DNA of 64,000 bases from Aradus depressus (taxonomy: Eukaryota > Arthropoda > Insecta > Hemiptera > Aradidae): positions 41,619,087 to 41,683,086 of the forward strand of contig OY759216.1 in assembly GCA_963662175.1 (NCBI GenBank). The letters run 5' to 3'. Positions 51,237-61,300 of the stretch are shown piece by piece. Both the position numbers and the translations under genes were made by a program. Every line of letters starts with the position of its first letter. Within the stretch, counting starts at the first letter, position 1. The notes under the pieces are model-generated. The model saw nothing but the letters and a program-made list of their open reading frames with translations, had not been told where the DNA came from and ran no database searches.

Positions 51237-51580
51237 GTAAGTAGTGTGAGGCGTGTGGCTGGTCTGAACAAGGAGCCAAGTCTCTCCGTAATCTTCCGAC
51301 CATACTCGTGGTTCCCTAGGTCCACTTCGTTTCATCAATGTCACCAACTAGCCTCCCTCACCCCCAAAAGGAGCCCGCCTCCGTTAGTTTCACATGGATA
51401 GCACTACCATCCCTAGTAAGTAGTGTGAGGCGTGTGGCTGGTCTGAACAAGGAGCCAAGTCTCTCCGTCATCTTCCGACAATACTCGTGGTTCCCTAGGT
51501 CCACTTCGTTTCATCAATGTCACCAACTAGCCTCCCTCACCCCCAAAAGGAGCCCGCCTCCGTTAGTTTCACTTTATCTT
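51237..51580. repeat. 179-bp tandem duplication carrying a hAT end
   Basis: GTAAGTAGTGTGAGGCGTGT begins at 51237 and again at 51416. The units share GAACAAGGAGCCAAGTCTCTC, CGTGGTTCCCTAGGTCCACT and CCCAAAAGGAGCCCGCCTCC. The first unit ends GGATAGCACTACCATCCCTA, a shortened version of the hAT right end, directly before the second GTAAGTAG. Confidence 0.85.
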
Positions 51581-52187
51581 ACCCTCCATTACCCTATTTT
51601 CTGATGCTAAACAGGTGATTGATGTACACCCAAGACGAGGACCAGTATCCTACAAAAGAAACCTTTTTTATTGACGGAATTTCTCCTTATTTAGTTTCTT
51701 TTTCATTTTCCCTTTCTTTGGCTTTCTTTCTGAATGATTTCAATCGGAATCTAATTTAAGATTTTTTTCTTTGTGCGATAAAAAATATAATTGTTGTCAA
51801 AGGAAGTCTAATATTTGAATTTTTGATCGAATTGTTCTATTAATACCCTTTCCAAAAGATCTTATTGATCTCATCATTCATCTTGACTTACTATATATTT
51901 GGAATAAGTATAGTATTTTTCAGTTAGTCAAAACGTCAAATTACAAAATACTTCCTCCTTCAGGAACGTTCAATAGATGTTGGAGAGACATCTATAAAGG
52001 AATTTATTCAGTGCATAGACGCTTGTGAAATACCATAAAGCAACAAGACTGTATTTCCTCAAAATATATGTTGAAATGATGAGCACAATGCACTTTTTTC
52101 TTCAAGGTTCAGCCTCATAATATTCCTGATATTCTCCAATGCCTATTATATCAAATCACCTATAACTATTTAAAATGTTTGTTAGTT
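51581..52187. other. AT-rich stretch without recognised gene
   Basis: No supported feature is seen. Confidence 0.5.
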
Positions 52188-52410
52188 ATTACTCATGCCC
52201 GGGCTTCAACTACGAAGTCACATCACCTACTATCAGAGGGCTCTTTCGTCGCTCTGATGGCTTTAACGAGTATCTGGCATCGTACAGGCTCGGGACCATC
52301 GCTTAATGACCCATCTGGTGTGCTTAAGGTCAGATAATAAGTAACTAAGGGTCTCGAACCCGCGATCTTGAGCTCAGTAGACAAGACACCTCTGAGCTAT
52401 CGGCGCCCTC
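52188..52410 (-). repeat. SINE1, reverse copy with internal deletion
   Basis: On plus it reads TACTCATGCCCGGGCTTCAAC, AGAGGGCTCTTTCGTCGC, GCATCGTACAGGCTCGGGAC, TCTCGAACCCGCGATCTTGAG and GAGCTATCGGCGCCCTC. The GGCAAAATTTAGG block is deleted. Confidence 0.8.
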
Positions 52411-53762
52411 AAAAATGTGAACTCATTATATTGGTGTTCTATATGAACAAATTTTCAATTTTTTTTTTTTACCGAATGATTCTTTTATAATAAAAAAATA
52501 TATGATGGGACATTCAAATAGTAGCTCCAACGAGCTGAATGAATTCTATCAAATATTGACAGCAATTTAATGAAAGTATAAATATTTAATTGAAATAACA
52601 CTTTCTCAACGTTCTCTGTTGAAACAATTTGTTAAACACTTTTGAACATAGTAATACAATTATTATATTTCGTGATGTTTTGTCAGTTTTACATATTGAG
52701 TATATATTCTCTTCTTCAAAGAATTAAGTTTCAAGAGAAAATGGACAGTGTTTCGACAAATGAAAAGAGATAACCTTGAGAGCACGACCATTTTCAGGAG
52801 GGCCTAATTAGCCAGGAAATATATAAAGGAGATTTTGGAAACTGGAAAAGTTGACGTTAGTTCCAATTCGGGTGAGAATGAAAAACGATTTTTAGAAGAG
52901 TGATGTTCCATTAGAGATATCAGAAAAAGTTTCGGACAAAAGTTGCTTATTTTTCAAAGACCTTTAGAAATAAGCACAACTTGACCCTCTCATTCCATTG
53001 AAGTTTTTGAATTTAGTGATGGTGGAACGTCTATGGTTTAAGCCACTCACCATCTTTCCGAGTCTTCTCCTAAATTCTTGCTATCAGCAGAACCAAACGT
53101 TTTGTACACCCCTGTATGTATATTTATCATATAATAATAATAATAATAATAATTTTATTTCCGTTAAACCAATACATGGTAATAGAATACGTCAAAAGAA
53201 TTTATACATTAAGATAGCTTATAAATTAGATTTATAACTACTTGAATCTAACACACCTATGATTTCTAATAACAAAACTATTTAAAAAAGTAAAATGAAA
53301 TGAGTAATAACTGAATAAATAAATACTTAAAAATATATGAGTTCAAAAAATATTAATACATAGATACATTTATAGTAAGTAGATACATTTTTTAATTCAA
53401 TAAAAATGAAGACTATCTTTTAAAACTCTTCCGGAAGGTCTTTATCACAACGATGTTTCGGGACAGGTCCCATTGTGCGAGATATAGAAAAGAAAAAGAA
53501 AACAATGTAACTATAACAAATATATAAAAAGATAAAATAAAATAAATATATATATATAATCAAATATAAATGAATAAATAAAAAATATAAGAATAATAAA
53601 TAAACCCAAAAAAATTTTTTTTTAGTAATATATTTTTGTGAATATATTAATAAAAAAATTTAAAAAAATAAAAGAAACAATAAAAATAATATATAATATA
53701 CCAAGAGAAAAAATAAATTAGTACACAAGTAGTGAAAAATAATGATTAAACATAATATAGAT
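52411..53762. other. long AT-rich stretch without recognised gene
   Basis: The (AAT)n microsatellite is at 53131-53153. At about 53445-53490 the minus strand holds GGGACCUGUCCCGAAAC flanked by CACAA/UUGUG, reminiscent of a hammerhead lacking its first box. The rest is unassigned. Confidence 0.45.
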
Positions 53763-53850
53763 TCGACTGACCTTTAAGGTGTGGAGGAACTCTGCCCAAA
53801 AAATAAAAATGAAAGCTTTGTATCAAACAATAAAAAAATGTTTTTGGATA
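53763..53850. repeat. repeat M, second copy
   Basis: GACTGACCTTTAAGGTGTGG, AGGAACTCTGCCCAAAAAAT and ATGAAAGCTTTGTATCAAAC match 21597-21665. Confidence 0.7.
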
Positions 53851-54092
53851 TGAAACATGATTTTTTATTGTCGTTATTTTATTCCTTTTGGACAGTGAGA
53901 ATAAAATTCCGTTGTATTCTTTATTAATTCGGTTTGGTGATGACAAGCCAATCCCTTTTTCAGTTATATCTAACAGAGAGAGAAGGCTGAAACATGGCAC
54001 ATGCCTCATCCCTGTGACAATGCATTACACCAAAATTTCAATTAGTTCAGTCGAGAGGTTTACAATAGTCTATCCGTTGTATGACAAAGGGA

Positions 54093-54240
54093 GCCCCAGC
54101 TAGAGCGGAGGGCTTTGGTCGCATGGTCCCACCATGGTTTGCGCATTCGAATCCCGGGAGTAAGTTGTATGTCGTAGGCAAAATTTAGATCTCCCACAGT
54201 AAAGTCGGGCTCATGTCCACCACAGCGGCGAAAGAGACTA
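54093..54240 (+). repeat. chimeric SINE: SINE2 head joined to SINE1 tail
   Basis: 54093-54165 matches the SINE2 tRNA-like head (AGAGCGGAGGGCTTTGGTCG, CACCATGGTTTGCGCATTCG, AATCCCGGGAG). From about 54178 it matches the SINE1 tail half (GGCAAAATTTAGATCTCCCA, AGTCGGGCTCATGTCCACCA). The junction is clean within about 12 bp. Confidence 0.75.
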
Positions 54241-54297
54241 ACGCGAACTAACTCGAAACAGGTATCCGATTCCCGATGCAAAATATATCTTCAATTT

Positions 54298-54440
54298 TTA
54301 CTTCCCCAAGAAAGAGAAGTATCTGGGAAGTTCATCAGAATGGTATGAGGACTCAGAAGACCCTCCGTCAGACACCTATTGATAGACACTTTCGCCAAAT
54401 CACCAAATAGGTTTCAGAGGGAGAACAAAACTTATTTGAT
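54298..54440 (+). repeat. family E repeat, copy 13 (truncated)
   Basis: TTACTTCCCCAAGAAAGAGAAG, GGGAAGTTCATC and GACACCTATTGATAGACAC, then GGTTTCAGAGGGAGAACAAAAC. Its middle is missing. Confidence 0.6.
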
Positions 54441-54516
54441 TAGATGGCCCTGTTCTTGAGATCAGGCGTTTTATTATATATATTTTTAAAAGTATATTGT
54501 TTTTTGTTTTTGACAG

Positions 54517-54717
54517 AGGACCTTGAGTGGGCGTGCTATGCCGGCCACAGCAATGTTCTCCAACTTCAAGTCACGGGTCGGTGGTGGGGGCACTCCAACC
54601 AGTTTGGTGGATCACAACCCCATCGCACAGTACTTTGAAATTGGGAAACAGACGGCAAGTGCTGGGCCAGAGCTGGTGTGGCGCGTCCATGATGCCTACA
54701 GGAAAAGCGATGGAAAG
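54517..54717 (+). CDS. SCYL2: first recognisable exon of a SCYL2-like pseudokinase gene
   Basis: The exon runs from an acceptor (T-rich tract ending TTTTTGACAG, to 54516) to a strong donor, AAG followed by GTAAGT from 54718, in phase 0. From ATG at 54538 or 54553 it encodes MFSNFKSRVGGGGTPTSLVD, HNPIAQYFEIGKQTASAGPE and LVWRVHDAYRKSDGK. The NP..xxF(E/D)(I/V)G(K/R)..AS(A/G)G..L.W(R/K) pattern matches the N-terminus of SCYL2 (SCY1-like pseudokinase 2), where the atypical kinase-fold domain begins. SCYL2 family proteins act in clathrin-dependent trafficking between the trans-Golgi network and endosomes. The exon has no in-frame stop upstream, so either ATG may start the protein or coding may extend from an earlier exon; the second ATG better fits the family's start. 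The next exon, expected to encode a VSVFVF-like strand, is not found downstream to 64000, which implies a long intron full of repeats. The codon composition is less AT-rich than the surroundings. The symbol rests on remembered family similarity. Confidence 0.68.
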
Positions 54718-54878
54718 GTAAGTCATACATCCCTTGTCTCGTCTCCACATAGAATATTTATTTTTATATTATTGTTGTCCTTCTTCGATGGTCTTCTCAT
54801 TTAGTGAGAAGGAGAAGTGATTATTTCATAGGCTGCAAAATAAAAATATAGTCAGATCTCCCACAGATTTTATTATTA

Positions 54879-54913
54879 TACCCGCCTTTCGAGGTTGCCC
54901 TCATCATCAGGGA
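54879..54913 (-). ncRNA. family C hammerhead-type motif, stem III eroded
   Basis: On minus: CUGAUGA, U, GAGG-GCAA-CCUC, GAA, then AGGCGGGU instead of the palindromic AGCCGGCU, A. It lies in a one-armed family C fragment (about 54845-54925) inside the presumed first intron of the SCYL2-like gene. Confidence 0.42.
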
Positions 54914-55097
54914 CTCGATAAAAATGCAAAAAAAAAAAAAAAAAAAATAGAGTAGAACGTATAAAAATTCTAATGACAATAATAAATACATACAAGTGTC
55001 GACTATGCGCTAAAATGAAGTGTTTCTTAAAAACAAATAAAGAGATGAACCTGATGAAACATTTTCCGAACATAACAATTTAAAAAGTTAGACATTA
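54914..55097. other. intronic stretch
   Basis: An A-run of about 19 (54929-54947) is followed by AT-rich DNA. No feature is seen. Confidence 0.5.
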
Positions 55098-55306
55098 TGC
55101 CTCATGCACGGGCTTTAACTACGAGGTCATATCGCCTACTGCCAATGAGCTCTTTCGTCGCTCTGGTGGACTTGAGCTTGACTCTACTGTGGGAGTCCTA
55201 AATTTTGCCAACCCAGGTTTATTTACTTAGGGTAGGGGCCTTTAACGAGTATCTGACATCGTACAGGCTCGGCACCATCGCCTAATCTGAGCTATTGGCG
55301 CCCTCA
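55098..55306 (-). repeat. SINE1, reverse copy with head deletion
   Basis: On plus it reads CTCATGCACGGGCTTTAAC, ACGAGGTCATATCGCCTACTG, TGGGAGTCCTAAATTTTGCC and CATCGTACAGGCTCGGCACC, then jumps to TGAGCTATTGGCGCCCTC, so most of the tRNA-like head is deleted. Confidence 0.78.
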
Positions 55307-55674
55307 AATGAAATGAATAAATAAAATAAAACTGAATAAATAAAAAGTAAATAAATAACAAGTTAAAATTTCTCATCTGACACAATTGATAGGACAGAGT
55401 GCATGAGAGCAGACCAGCTTATCCCCTCCCATATATAGGGGATGGTAGGCAAGATTATCCCCATAGAATTGAGGAGGGAGAATGCTCCTTTATTTCTTTC
55501 CAATTTTATTCCAATACTTTCAATAATATCCATCTTTCTACGTTTATAAATAACGAGGCCTATCTGGTTTTGAAGGTGTTGGAAGAATCCTCCTCAAATG
55601 TTCCCCGACTCATAGTCCTCATTTTCCGGCCTGTCTGTCCAAGATAGAAACAATTACAATTTTTAAAATTAATT
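55307..55674. other. stretch without recognised gene
   Basis: The plus frame at 55399-55647 shows no known domain. AAATAAAATAAAACTGAATAAATA-like A-rich DNA precedes it. Confidence 0.4.
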
Positions 55675-55944
55675 TTGGTAGCTCAATGGTGCTTGCTTAT
55701 TGAGCTCAAGATCAAGGTTCAAAACCCGGCCGAGGCCCTTAGTTTATTTTATCTGGAAGGTAAAATAAACTTAAGGACGCCGTCCTTCGAATGGGACGTT
55801 AACCGATGGACCCGAGCCTGTACGATGTCAGGTTCTTCTTAAAGACCCCTCTCCTAGGTGAATAAAAATATAGGGTAAACAAAATTTAGGACTCCCATAG
55901 TAGAGTCGGGCTTGTGTCCATCAGAGTGACGAAAGAACGCAGGG
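55675..55944 (+). mobile_element. SINE1, forward copy, 3'-truncated
   Basis: GGTAGCTCAATGGTGCTTGC, GAGCTCAAGATCAAGGTTC, AAAACCCGGCCGAGGCCC, ACGCCGTCCTTCGAATGGG, CTGTACGATGTCAGG and AGAGTCGGGCTTGTGTCCAT. It stops at GACGAAAGAACGC, where a Jockey-like tail begins. Confidence 0.85.
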
Positions 55945-56270
55945 GAAATCATCAGAAACCCACCGCATAGATCTCAACGCACCATGGTTAGTGAGAAACA
56001 GTCTTATGGTCACCGTCGTCCCAACTCAGACTTTTTTTTTTCTTCCCTATTTTTTTCCCAACTCTGAGATGTTCCTGCTCTTCAGTCCTGGAGCCGTCGA
56101 CTTCAACATTAGACGCACATCCCCGACTGCGACCCACTTTTCCATGCTTTTCATCATACTCGTATTTTATTTTTTTATTTCTTATTATATTTTTATATAC
56201 TATATTATTATTTTATCATTTTTGTGAAAGACACTAGGTGCCGGATTAAATAAACTGCTTTCTTTCTCTT
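55945..56270 (+). pseudogene. Jockey-like retrotransposon 3' end, copy 2
   Basis: A CATCAGAAACCCACCGCATA start, GATCTCAACGCACCATGGTT and GTGAGAAACAGTCTTATGG match the region of 30345 encoding NAPWFVR..S. The copy then has a deletion and ends with a 3' UTR like the first copy (AGACACTAGGTGCCGGATTA, AATAAACTGC). Confidence 0.65.
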
Positions 56271-56494
56271 AGACTTGATCACCTCAAGTCTCCAAAGTAC
56301 GAGTAGTATGCAAGGCTTGACTTGAGGAAGTACATATATACTGTAGGTACCTGCTTTCTTTTAGTAGAAATATATTATTCATGAATGAACATCATTTTTC
56401 CAAATAACCAGAAATGGGAAAACTTTTGATAAGAGTTCCATATTCAACCCGCTTCCGACATCGATGAAACTTTGTATACAGATAGATCGGAATG

Positions 56495-56598
56495 GTCCTC
56501 CCATCACGGACTGAGGCGTTTCTCCAGATCCCGCCCCTCAGTCCTGGAACCACTTGCAACATTAGACAGCCCACCGCGCCCAGACTCCCACCATTTTC
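56495..56598 (+). pseudogene. scrap of the same Jockey-like 3' end
   Basis: GACTGAGGCGTTTCTCCAGA, CTCAGTCCTGGAACC, ACATTAGACAGCCCACCGCG and CCCAGACTCCCACC match 30515-30605 with short gaps. Confidence 0.55.
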
Positions 56599-56604
56599 TA
56601 AATC

Positions 56605-57015
56605 CCCAGCTATACGTAGTATAGGGGAAGTTATGTAATCGGTCAGAAATTCGATATAGAGATTTCAACGAACTTTCATTTTTTTTCGACCTACAGATTC
56701 CAAAATGAAAAAAAATATTTGGAGTCATCCATGTCTGTGTGTGACTGTGAATTCCGGTGGAATGAAGGTTTCGACACAAATTTTTTATGTTTGTCCAAAA
56801 CCGCATAACGACGGATTTTTTGACTTCATTGTATAGACACGGAATACCCTAATAACTGCCGATGTAATGTACCGATGCTAAATTTATTATGAGGATTCAG
56901 GAGCCATTATGACAAATATTGAGTTTTGGCCCGGTCAACTTTGTAGGGAGATCAGAAACGTAATGATTAATTCGTGCTGAGGAAGTACAAAGCCGGTGAT
57001 TCACTGACTTTTTTT
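56605..57015 (+). repeat. family E repeat, copy 14
   Basis: CCCCAGCTATACGTAGTATA, GGGGAAGTTATGTAATCGG, TCAGAAATTCGATATAG, TAACTGCCGATGTAATGTACC, CCGGTCAACTTTGTAGGGAG, GCTGAGGAAGTACAAAGCCGG and TGATTCAC at the end. It is nearly full length. Confidence 0.78.
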
Positions 57016-57811
57016 TTTTCTTTTATTGTATTATTTTTTAAATTTTTTGTGAAACCCGTTCCAAATAAACCTGTTTTTTTTTGTGTCAAATTTTGAAAAA
57101 AAACTAACAATGTAAGTTGTTAACCTATTCTCTCACTCAGTTCTCACGGAGCTGCATACAATTTGGTAGGATGTCAAAAACCAATTAGATTAACTGTTTG
57201 GTGGGCAAGTGAAATTGTGGCACTTCCAGATGGGATTCTCTTTGTACTGCGACATCTAACTTTGCTTGGAATAAAAGCAGAAATAAGTATTCTCATTTCT
57301 CTTGGAACCGCCAGAGGTGCTCTGGTTCATGGGAACAGATTTTTTAATCAGACTCTGCCCAGGATACCAGTCGGAATAATATAAAAGCTGATCCGCTCAG
57401 AGCCTAGTTATTCTTTCCCAAAAACTGATCAAATTAAAAAAAAGAGCTCTGATTAAAATTTTGGTTGATAATGGGGCCACCTTTTTTTTCATAAGTAGAT
57501 TTCAAAAAGATTTAAAAGGATATCCCTCTTTCCCAGCTAAGATCAGTGGCTACGATTTTTGTGTGGGAGCTAGAGACTGCTCAACATATACGATAAAAGC
57601 CGTGAGGGTTCTGACCTACAAAACTCTAAAAATTATTTACAATTGATGGATAGTCGAGTGGGTGGTAGATAGAGCGAGCCAGTAGAAGTAAGAGTTCAGG
57701 CTTGAAACAACACTTTATATTTCATGAGAAGGGGTGGGGGGGGGGGGGGGGGGGGGCGACTAGGACTCTAGCCCGGAGTGGTCCGGTGCGGAGAGTTATC
57801 CAGCTTAGTAC
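57016..57811. other. stretch with an unassigned open frame
   Basis: A CTATTCTCTCACTCAG tract (to 57140) could be an acceptor. It is followed by an open frame to 57384 (SHGAAYNLVGCQKPIRLTVW and onwards, about 80 residues, hydrophobic). I recognise no family. A poly-G tract lies at 57736-57756. Confidence 0.35.
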
Positions 57812-57995
57812 CAGTTAGTTATTGTGACCCATGCCCGGGCTTTAACTACAAGTTAAATCGCCTACTACCAGAGCGCTCATTTGTCACTCTGGTGGACATG
57901 AGCCCGACTCCACTGTGGGAGTACTAAATTTTGCCTACCCATATTTATTTATCTAGGGTAGGGGTCTTTAACAAGTACATCGCACAGGCTGGAGA
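57812..57995 (-). repeat. SINE1 3' half, reverse
   Basis: On plus it reads TTAGTTATTGTGACCCATGCC, CGGGCTTTAACTACAAG, GAGCGCTCATTTGTCACTCT, GGTGGACATGAGCCCGACTC and GGTAGGGGTCTTTAACAAG. Confidence 0.78.
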
Positions 57996-58533
57996 CCTCA
58001 CAGAATGTTTGAACAGAAGACAAAAACGACTTTATAAAAAACTGTCTTTACTTTTGTTTTGTTCTTCTCAAAAAATCTAGTTTTCTGAATTTGAAAAGAA
58101 AAACATAGCATCTCACTGAAAAAGTAAATTTTGGGTGGCCCTCCAAGGAGTAAGAGGGGGTTGAAATCAGGATAAAATATAGTGAAAAATGGTGTTTGTT
58201 TTATGTTTGTAACTGCAATCATCAAGGTGGAAATAGAGTTCGTTTTGAATTTGAGCCACCCCGGATATTTGGAAAAAAAGATAGAAAAACTAATTTTAAA
58301 AAATATATAAAAATTGCTTTGCAAATTTACGGCTATGCAAAGCAATAGCACAAAATACGGCCTTTATAGTACCTACGAACTTATCATTTTGAATAGTTGT
58401 TCAGGCTTCACTAAGCTCAGTTTGCTAATTTTGCGCTGACTTTCCCTGCTTTGCCTAAACCGGCTGGCCTATGTATAATGCGTACGTTCCCTATACATAA
58501 ATACATGTTATATAAATTGGCATATATGAATGA

Positions 58534-58564
<31 letters not shown>

Positions 58565-59039
58565 AGTGGCAGCTAGATATGTTTCTTCCCGCTGGAGAAT
58601 GGGAAAAGGTTTAGGTCGGGGCCTGGGGGGGGGAGGGGGGGGGGGATGAGAGGGAATGAATATTTTATTCTAAAAGGTTCCTCCGCCCCTCGAGGGAAGC
58701 GCTGAGGGCTGAGAGAGTGCAAGCAGGCGAGATAAGAAGGGGTGACGAACGAATCGAATTTTCATATAGATCGACCAGAAGGGGAACAGAAGGCCACTTA
58801 CAAGAGAATTTTTAAAATACTCCACAAAAGCGGTTCTAGAGCATACCTTCTATTGGCCTGCATGTCACAATAGGAACAGGAGGGAGTGCTTCGAAATATG
58901 CAAGTGCTTTTGTCAGAATAGAAAGCACTGGATTCAATCGAAATTCAAACTCAAAGGAAGGGCTCGAATTCAATTCAAGTATCAGACACGAGGAGACGAT
59001 TTATAGATAATTTTTCCTGAATTTTTTAAAAAATTATTA
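57996..59039. other. stretch without recognised gene
   Basis: A poly-C tract lies at 58537-58562 with G-rich runs near 58626-58645. The minus frame at 57998-58351 is AT-rich and unassigned. Confidence 0.4.
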
Positions 59040-59390
59040 TCTGCTTTACTTTCCCTGGCGCTACGGCCCTTGTAGAATCCCAGGGCCTGTGGGCCTCATC
59101 AATGATCTTCCGCCATTCTTCTCTATCCTCAGCCTGCCGTCTCCACCTTCACACACCCATTGTCCAGAGGGCAGAGGTCATCCTCCAGGCAACAAAAGCG
59201 GGGTTCTACCCCTTCTTCTCAGTCCTCCCGAGGGCCCCTTCACTGTCCTCCTCGGTACTCTGTCTGGCTCCATCATCGGTAGATGTCCCAGCCATCCCAA
59301 TCTGCTTCCAGGCTCTTGTACAAGTTTCTCAGCTCTGGTCAATATGCTGTAACTTCGGTCTTTTTCATGCAACAAAAAATTTCACAATAC
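59040..59390 (-). pseudogene. non-LTR retrotransposon C-terminal fragment (RTE-like)
   Basis: On minus RLGWLGHLPMMEPDRVPRRT and GPSGGLRRRGRTP match the conserved R.RWLGHV.RM...R.P...L.G...G.RRRGRP stretch after the RT domain. Further on (other frame) RRQAEDREEWRKIIDEA matches the usual DR..WR..V..A end. Stops and a frameshift separate the parts. Confidence 0.7.
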
Positions 59391-59513
59391 ACAAAGATGA
59401 ACTAGTCGCATTTTGTTTTAAAACGAAAACCAATGAATGGAGACAAAAACGATGATCAGTTGTTTTAAATAGCGAAAGACAGTCTAAGGAATGATGTGGA
59501 GGTGGATAGTCTA

Positions 59514-59518
<5 letters not shown>

Positions 59519-59550
<32 letters not shown>

Positions 59551-59738
59551 TTATGTACGGTGCATATTAGCCATGTCAATGTGTTATATATAATTATTTA
59601 AGACATCCATGGCCCCGGGAGGGAGTTCTATCTACGAAATAAAACTCACTCCCGGACGGGATTCGAACCCGCAAACCATGGTGAGACCATGCGACCAAAG
59701 CCCTACGCTCTAGCCCGCACGGCCACCATGGCCCCCTT
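59519..59738 (-). mobile_element. SINE2, copy 2
   Basis: It starts (on plus) with a T-run of about 28, then GCTTTATGTACGGTGCATATTA, ACATCCATGGCCCCGGGAGG, GGGATTCGAACCCGC-type B box (ACGGGATTCGAACCCGC) and CCGCACGGCCACCATGGCCCC. It is about 97% like 18016-18236 by eye. No clear target duplication was found. Confidence 0.88.
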
Positions 59739-60350
59739 TTTAGGGTTAAGGTGTAGTGAACCATGTAGGAGTGAAAATAACAGCGAAGTAGATGCGCAAA
59801 GGTACTTTCATTTATTTATAATATATATATTTCATTTATTTATTTATATTATGTTTATATGCTCAAAATAACATTGAATTGAAGGATGGCCATAATATTT
59901 AAAAAGAAAAGAGACTAAAATAGATGTAGGAATTAGTTTGTAAGATTTTTAATTGTAAGTTTTTGATTTTTTACTTGATATTGATATTCTGATTTTTTTT
60001 AAATGTAGGTTAAGTAAAATAAACTGAAATACTGGTTCTCTTATTCCATGCTTTTCATTTTCCCTTCGAACCTAATATGGTAATTTATTTAACATTTTTG
60101 CAAAAGAAAAACAATATGACATCTCATTATTATATTTAGAAGAAATCCAGATGAAATAATTATTAATTGAACTTTTTTTAAATATGTGCACTTTCTTAAA
60201 AAATTGCACATCTTGAACTTTTGATATTTTTTTTAGGGCCTTTTTCGGAAACTACTGTAGAAATCAAAATTTAGTAGAAGACCAGCTATAATTTCTACAG
60301 AAAATGTGGTAATATTTATATAGATTTATTCTTTTTTTAATGATTATTAA
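59739..60350. other. AT-rich stretch without recognised gene
   Basis: TA- and TTTA-rich simple sequence occurs around 59815-59860. Nothing else is seen. Confidence 0.5.
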
Positions 60351-60359
60351 TGTTATAAC

Positions 60360-60518
60360 CCTACCCTAGGTGAATAAAAATTTAGGGTAGGCAAAATTTA
60401 GGACTCCCACAGTAGAGTCGGGCTCATGTCCACCAGAGTGACGAAAGAGCGCTCTGGTAGTAGGCGATATGACCTCGTAGTTAAAGCCCGGGCATGAGTC
60501 ATAAAACCTAACCTAACC
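60360..60518 (+). mobile_element. SINE1, 5'-truncated copy with target duplication
   Basis: It starts inside the body (CCTACCCTAGGTGAATAAAA) and runs to the AAAACCTAACCTAACC tail. The 9-bp duplication TGTTATAAC lies at 60351-60359 and 60519-60527. 5' truncation with a duplication points to target-primed reverse transcription by a partner LINE. Confidence 0.92.
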
Positions 60519-60599
60519 TGTTATAACATTTTTAATTTAATTATCACAATACACACATAAAATTTCGTGATAAAAATGCATTACAACGGCGGTTATTTG

Positions 60600-60770
60600 A
60601 TTCTTTTTTCGACAGTATTTCAGGACACTTTCACGACCCTTCTTCTGGTCACTATGAACCGATCGTTCGTAGTCGCCAAGGGACAAGTGTAAGTGTCCCT
60701 AAGAACCCTCTGGAAAAAAAAAATGCCGGAAAAAATCAACATATCACTATCCAGAGAAGTTTAAAAACAC
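60600..60770. mobile_element. family J fold-back, copy 2
   Basis: TTTTTTCGACAGTATTTCAG, GACACTTTCACGACCC, TTCTTCTGGTCACTATGAACC, then CTCTGGAAAAAAAAAATGCC and GGAAAAAATCAAC, as in 34264-34440. An additional GGGACAAGTGTAAGTGTCCC hairpin lies at about 60680-60703. Confidence 0.6.
60609..60651 (-). ncRNA. hammerhead-like motif J2 (box CAGAAGA)
   Basis: On minus: UGAC, CAGAAGA, A, GGGUC/GUCCU around GUGAAAGU (one mismatch, one G-U), GAA, AUAC, U, GUC. It shares the CAGAAGA box with J1. Confidence 0.38.
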
Positions 60771-61167
60771 AAGACTGTAACTGAATAAAAATCAAACTTA
60801 GAAATCCTAGTTTAATCTGTCAGAAAAGATTTCCTTGTCGACCGAATATGTTGCCAACATGTAATCTCCCAAGAAATAAACTTGTTAAGTGAATAAAAAA
60901 AGTTTTCTGAGACTAAGATTTGAAGTTTAGTAGCTCGTTTGGAAAGTTGAGCTGTCTGGTACATGTTAGCACAGTGGAAACATGCACTGCTACTTGCCTC
61001 TTAGGTTGGTACATGGAGAGTCACCAGCAGTGTACTTCCCCAACACGAATTAATCAAATATGTTTTTGCATTCACTCCTAAATCAATTGACTGTTATGCT
61101 AAAAATTTTAAAGTTGAATAACACAGTTATTGGAGTTTTTTAGTTGAACCCCCATTCCGCGAAAAAT
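60771..61167. other. stretch with a family E scrap
   Basis: At about 61030-61060 the reverse end of family E is visible (GTGTACTTCCCCAACACGAATTAATCAAA). Otherwise nothing is seen. Confidence 0.5.
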
Positions 61168-61300
61168 TAATAGTTAGTTATTATGACTCATACCCGGGCT
61201 TTAACTTCGAGGTCATATCGTCTACTACCAAAGCGCTCTTTCGTCACTCTGGTTGACATGAGTCCAACTCTACTATGAAAGATCTAAAAGGACAGTAGAG
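61168..61300 (-). repeat. fold-back SINE1 derivative, truncated copy
   Basis: AGTTAGTTATTATGACTCAT, GAGGTCATATCGTCTACTACC, CTGGTTGACATGAGTCCAAC, then the junction CTACTATGAAAGATCTAAAA that is also present at 61738-61965. It stops at AGGACAGTAGAGG, where the reverse half should begin. Confidence 0.7.

Noticed and set aside
57163..57384. Hydrophobic frame after a possible splice acceptor as a host exon
   Set aside because: No donor or family match was found; kept only as an unassigned note in the feature list.
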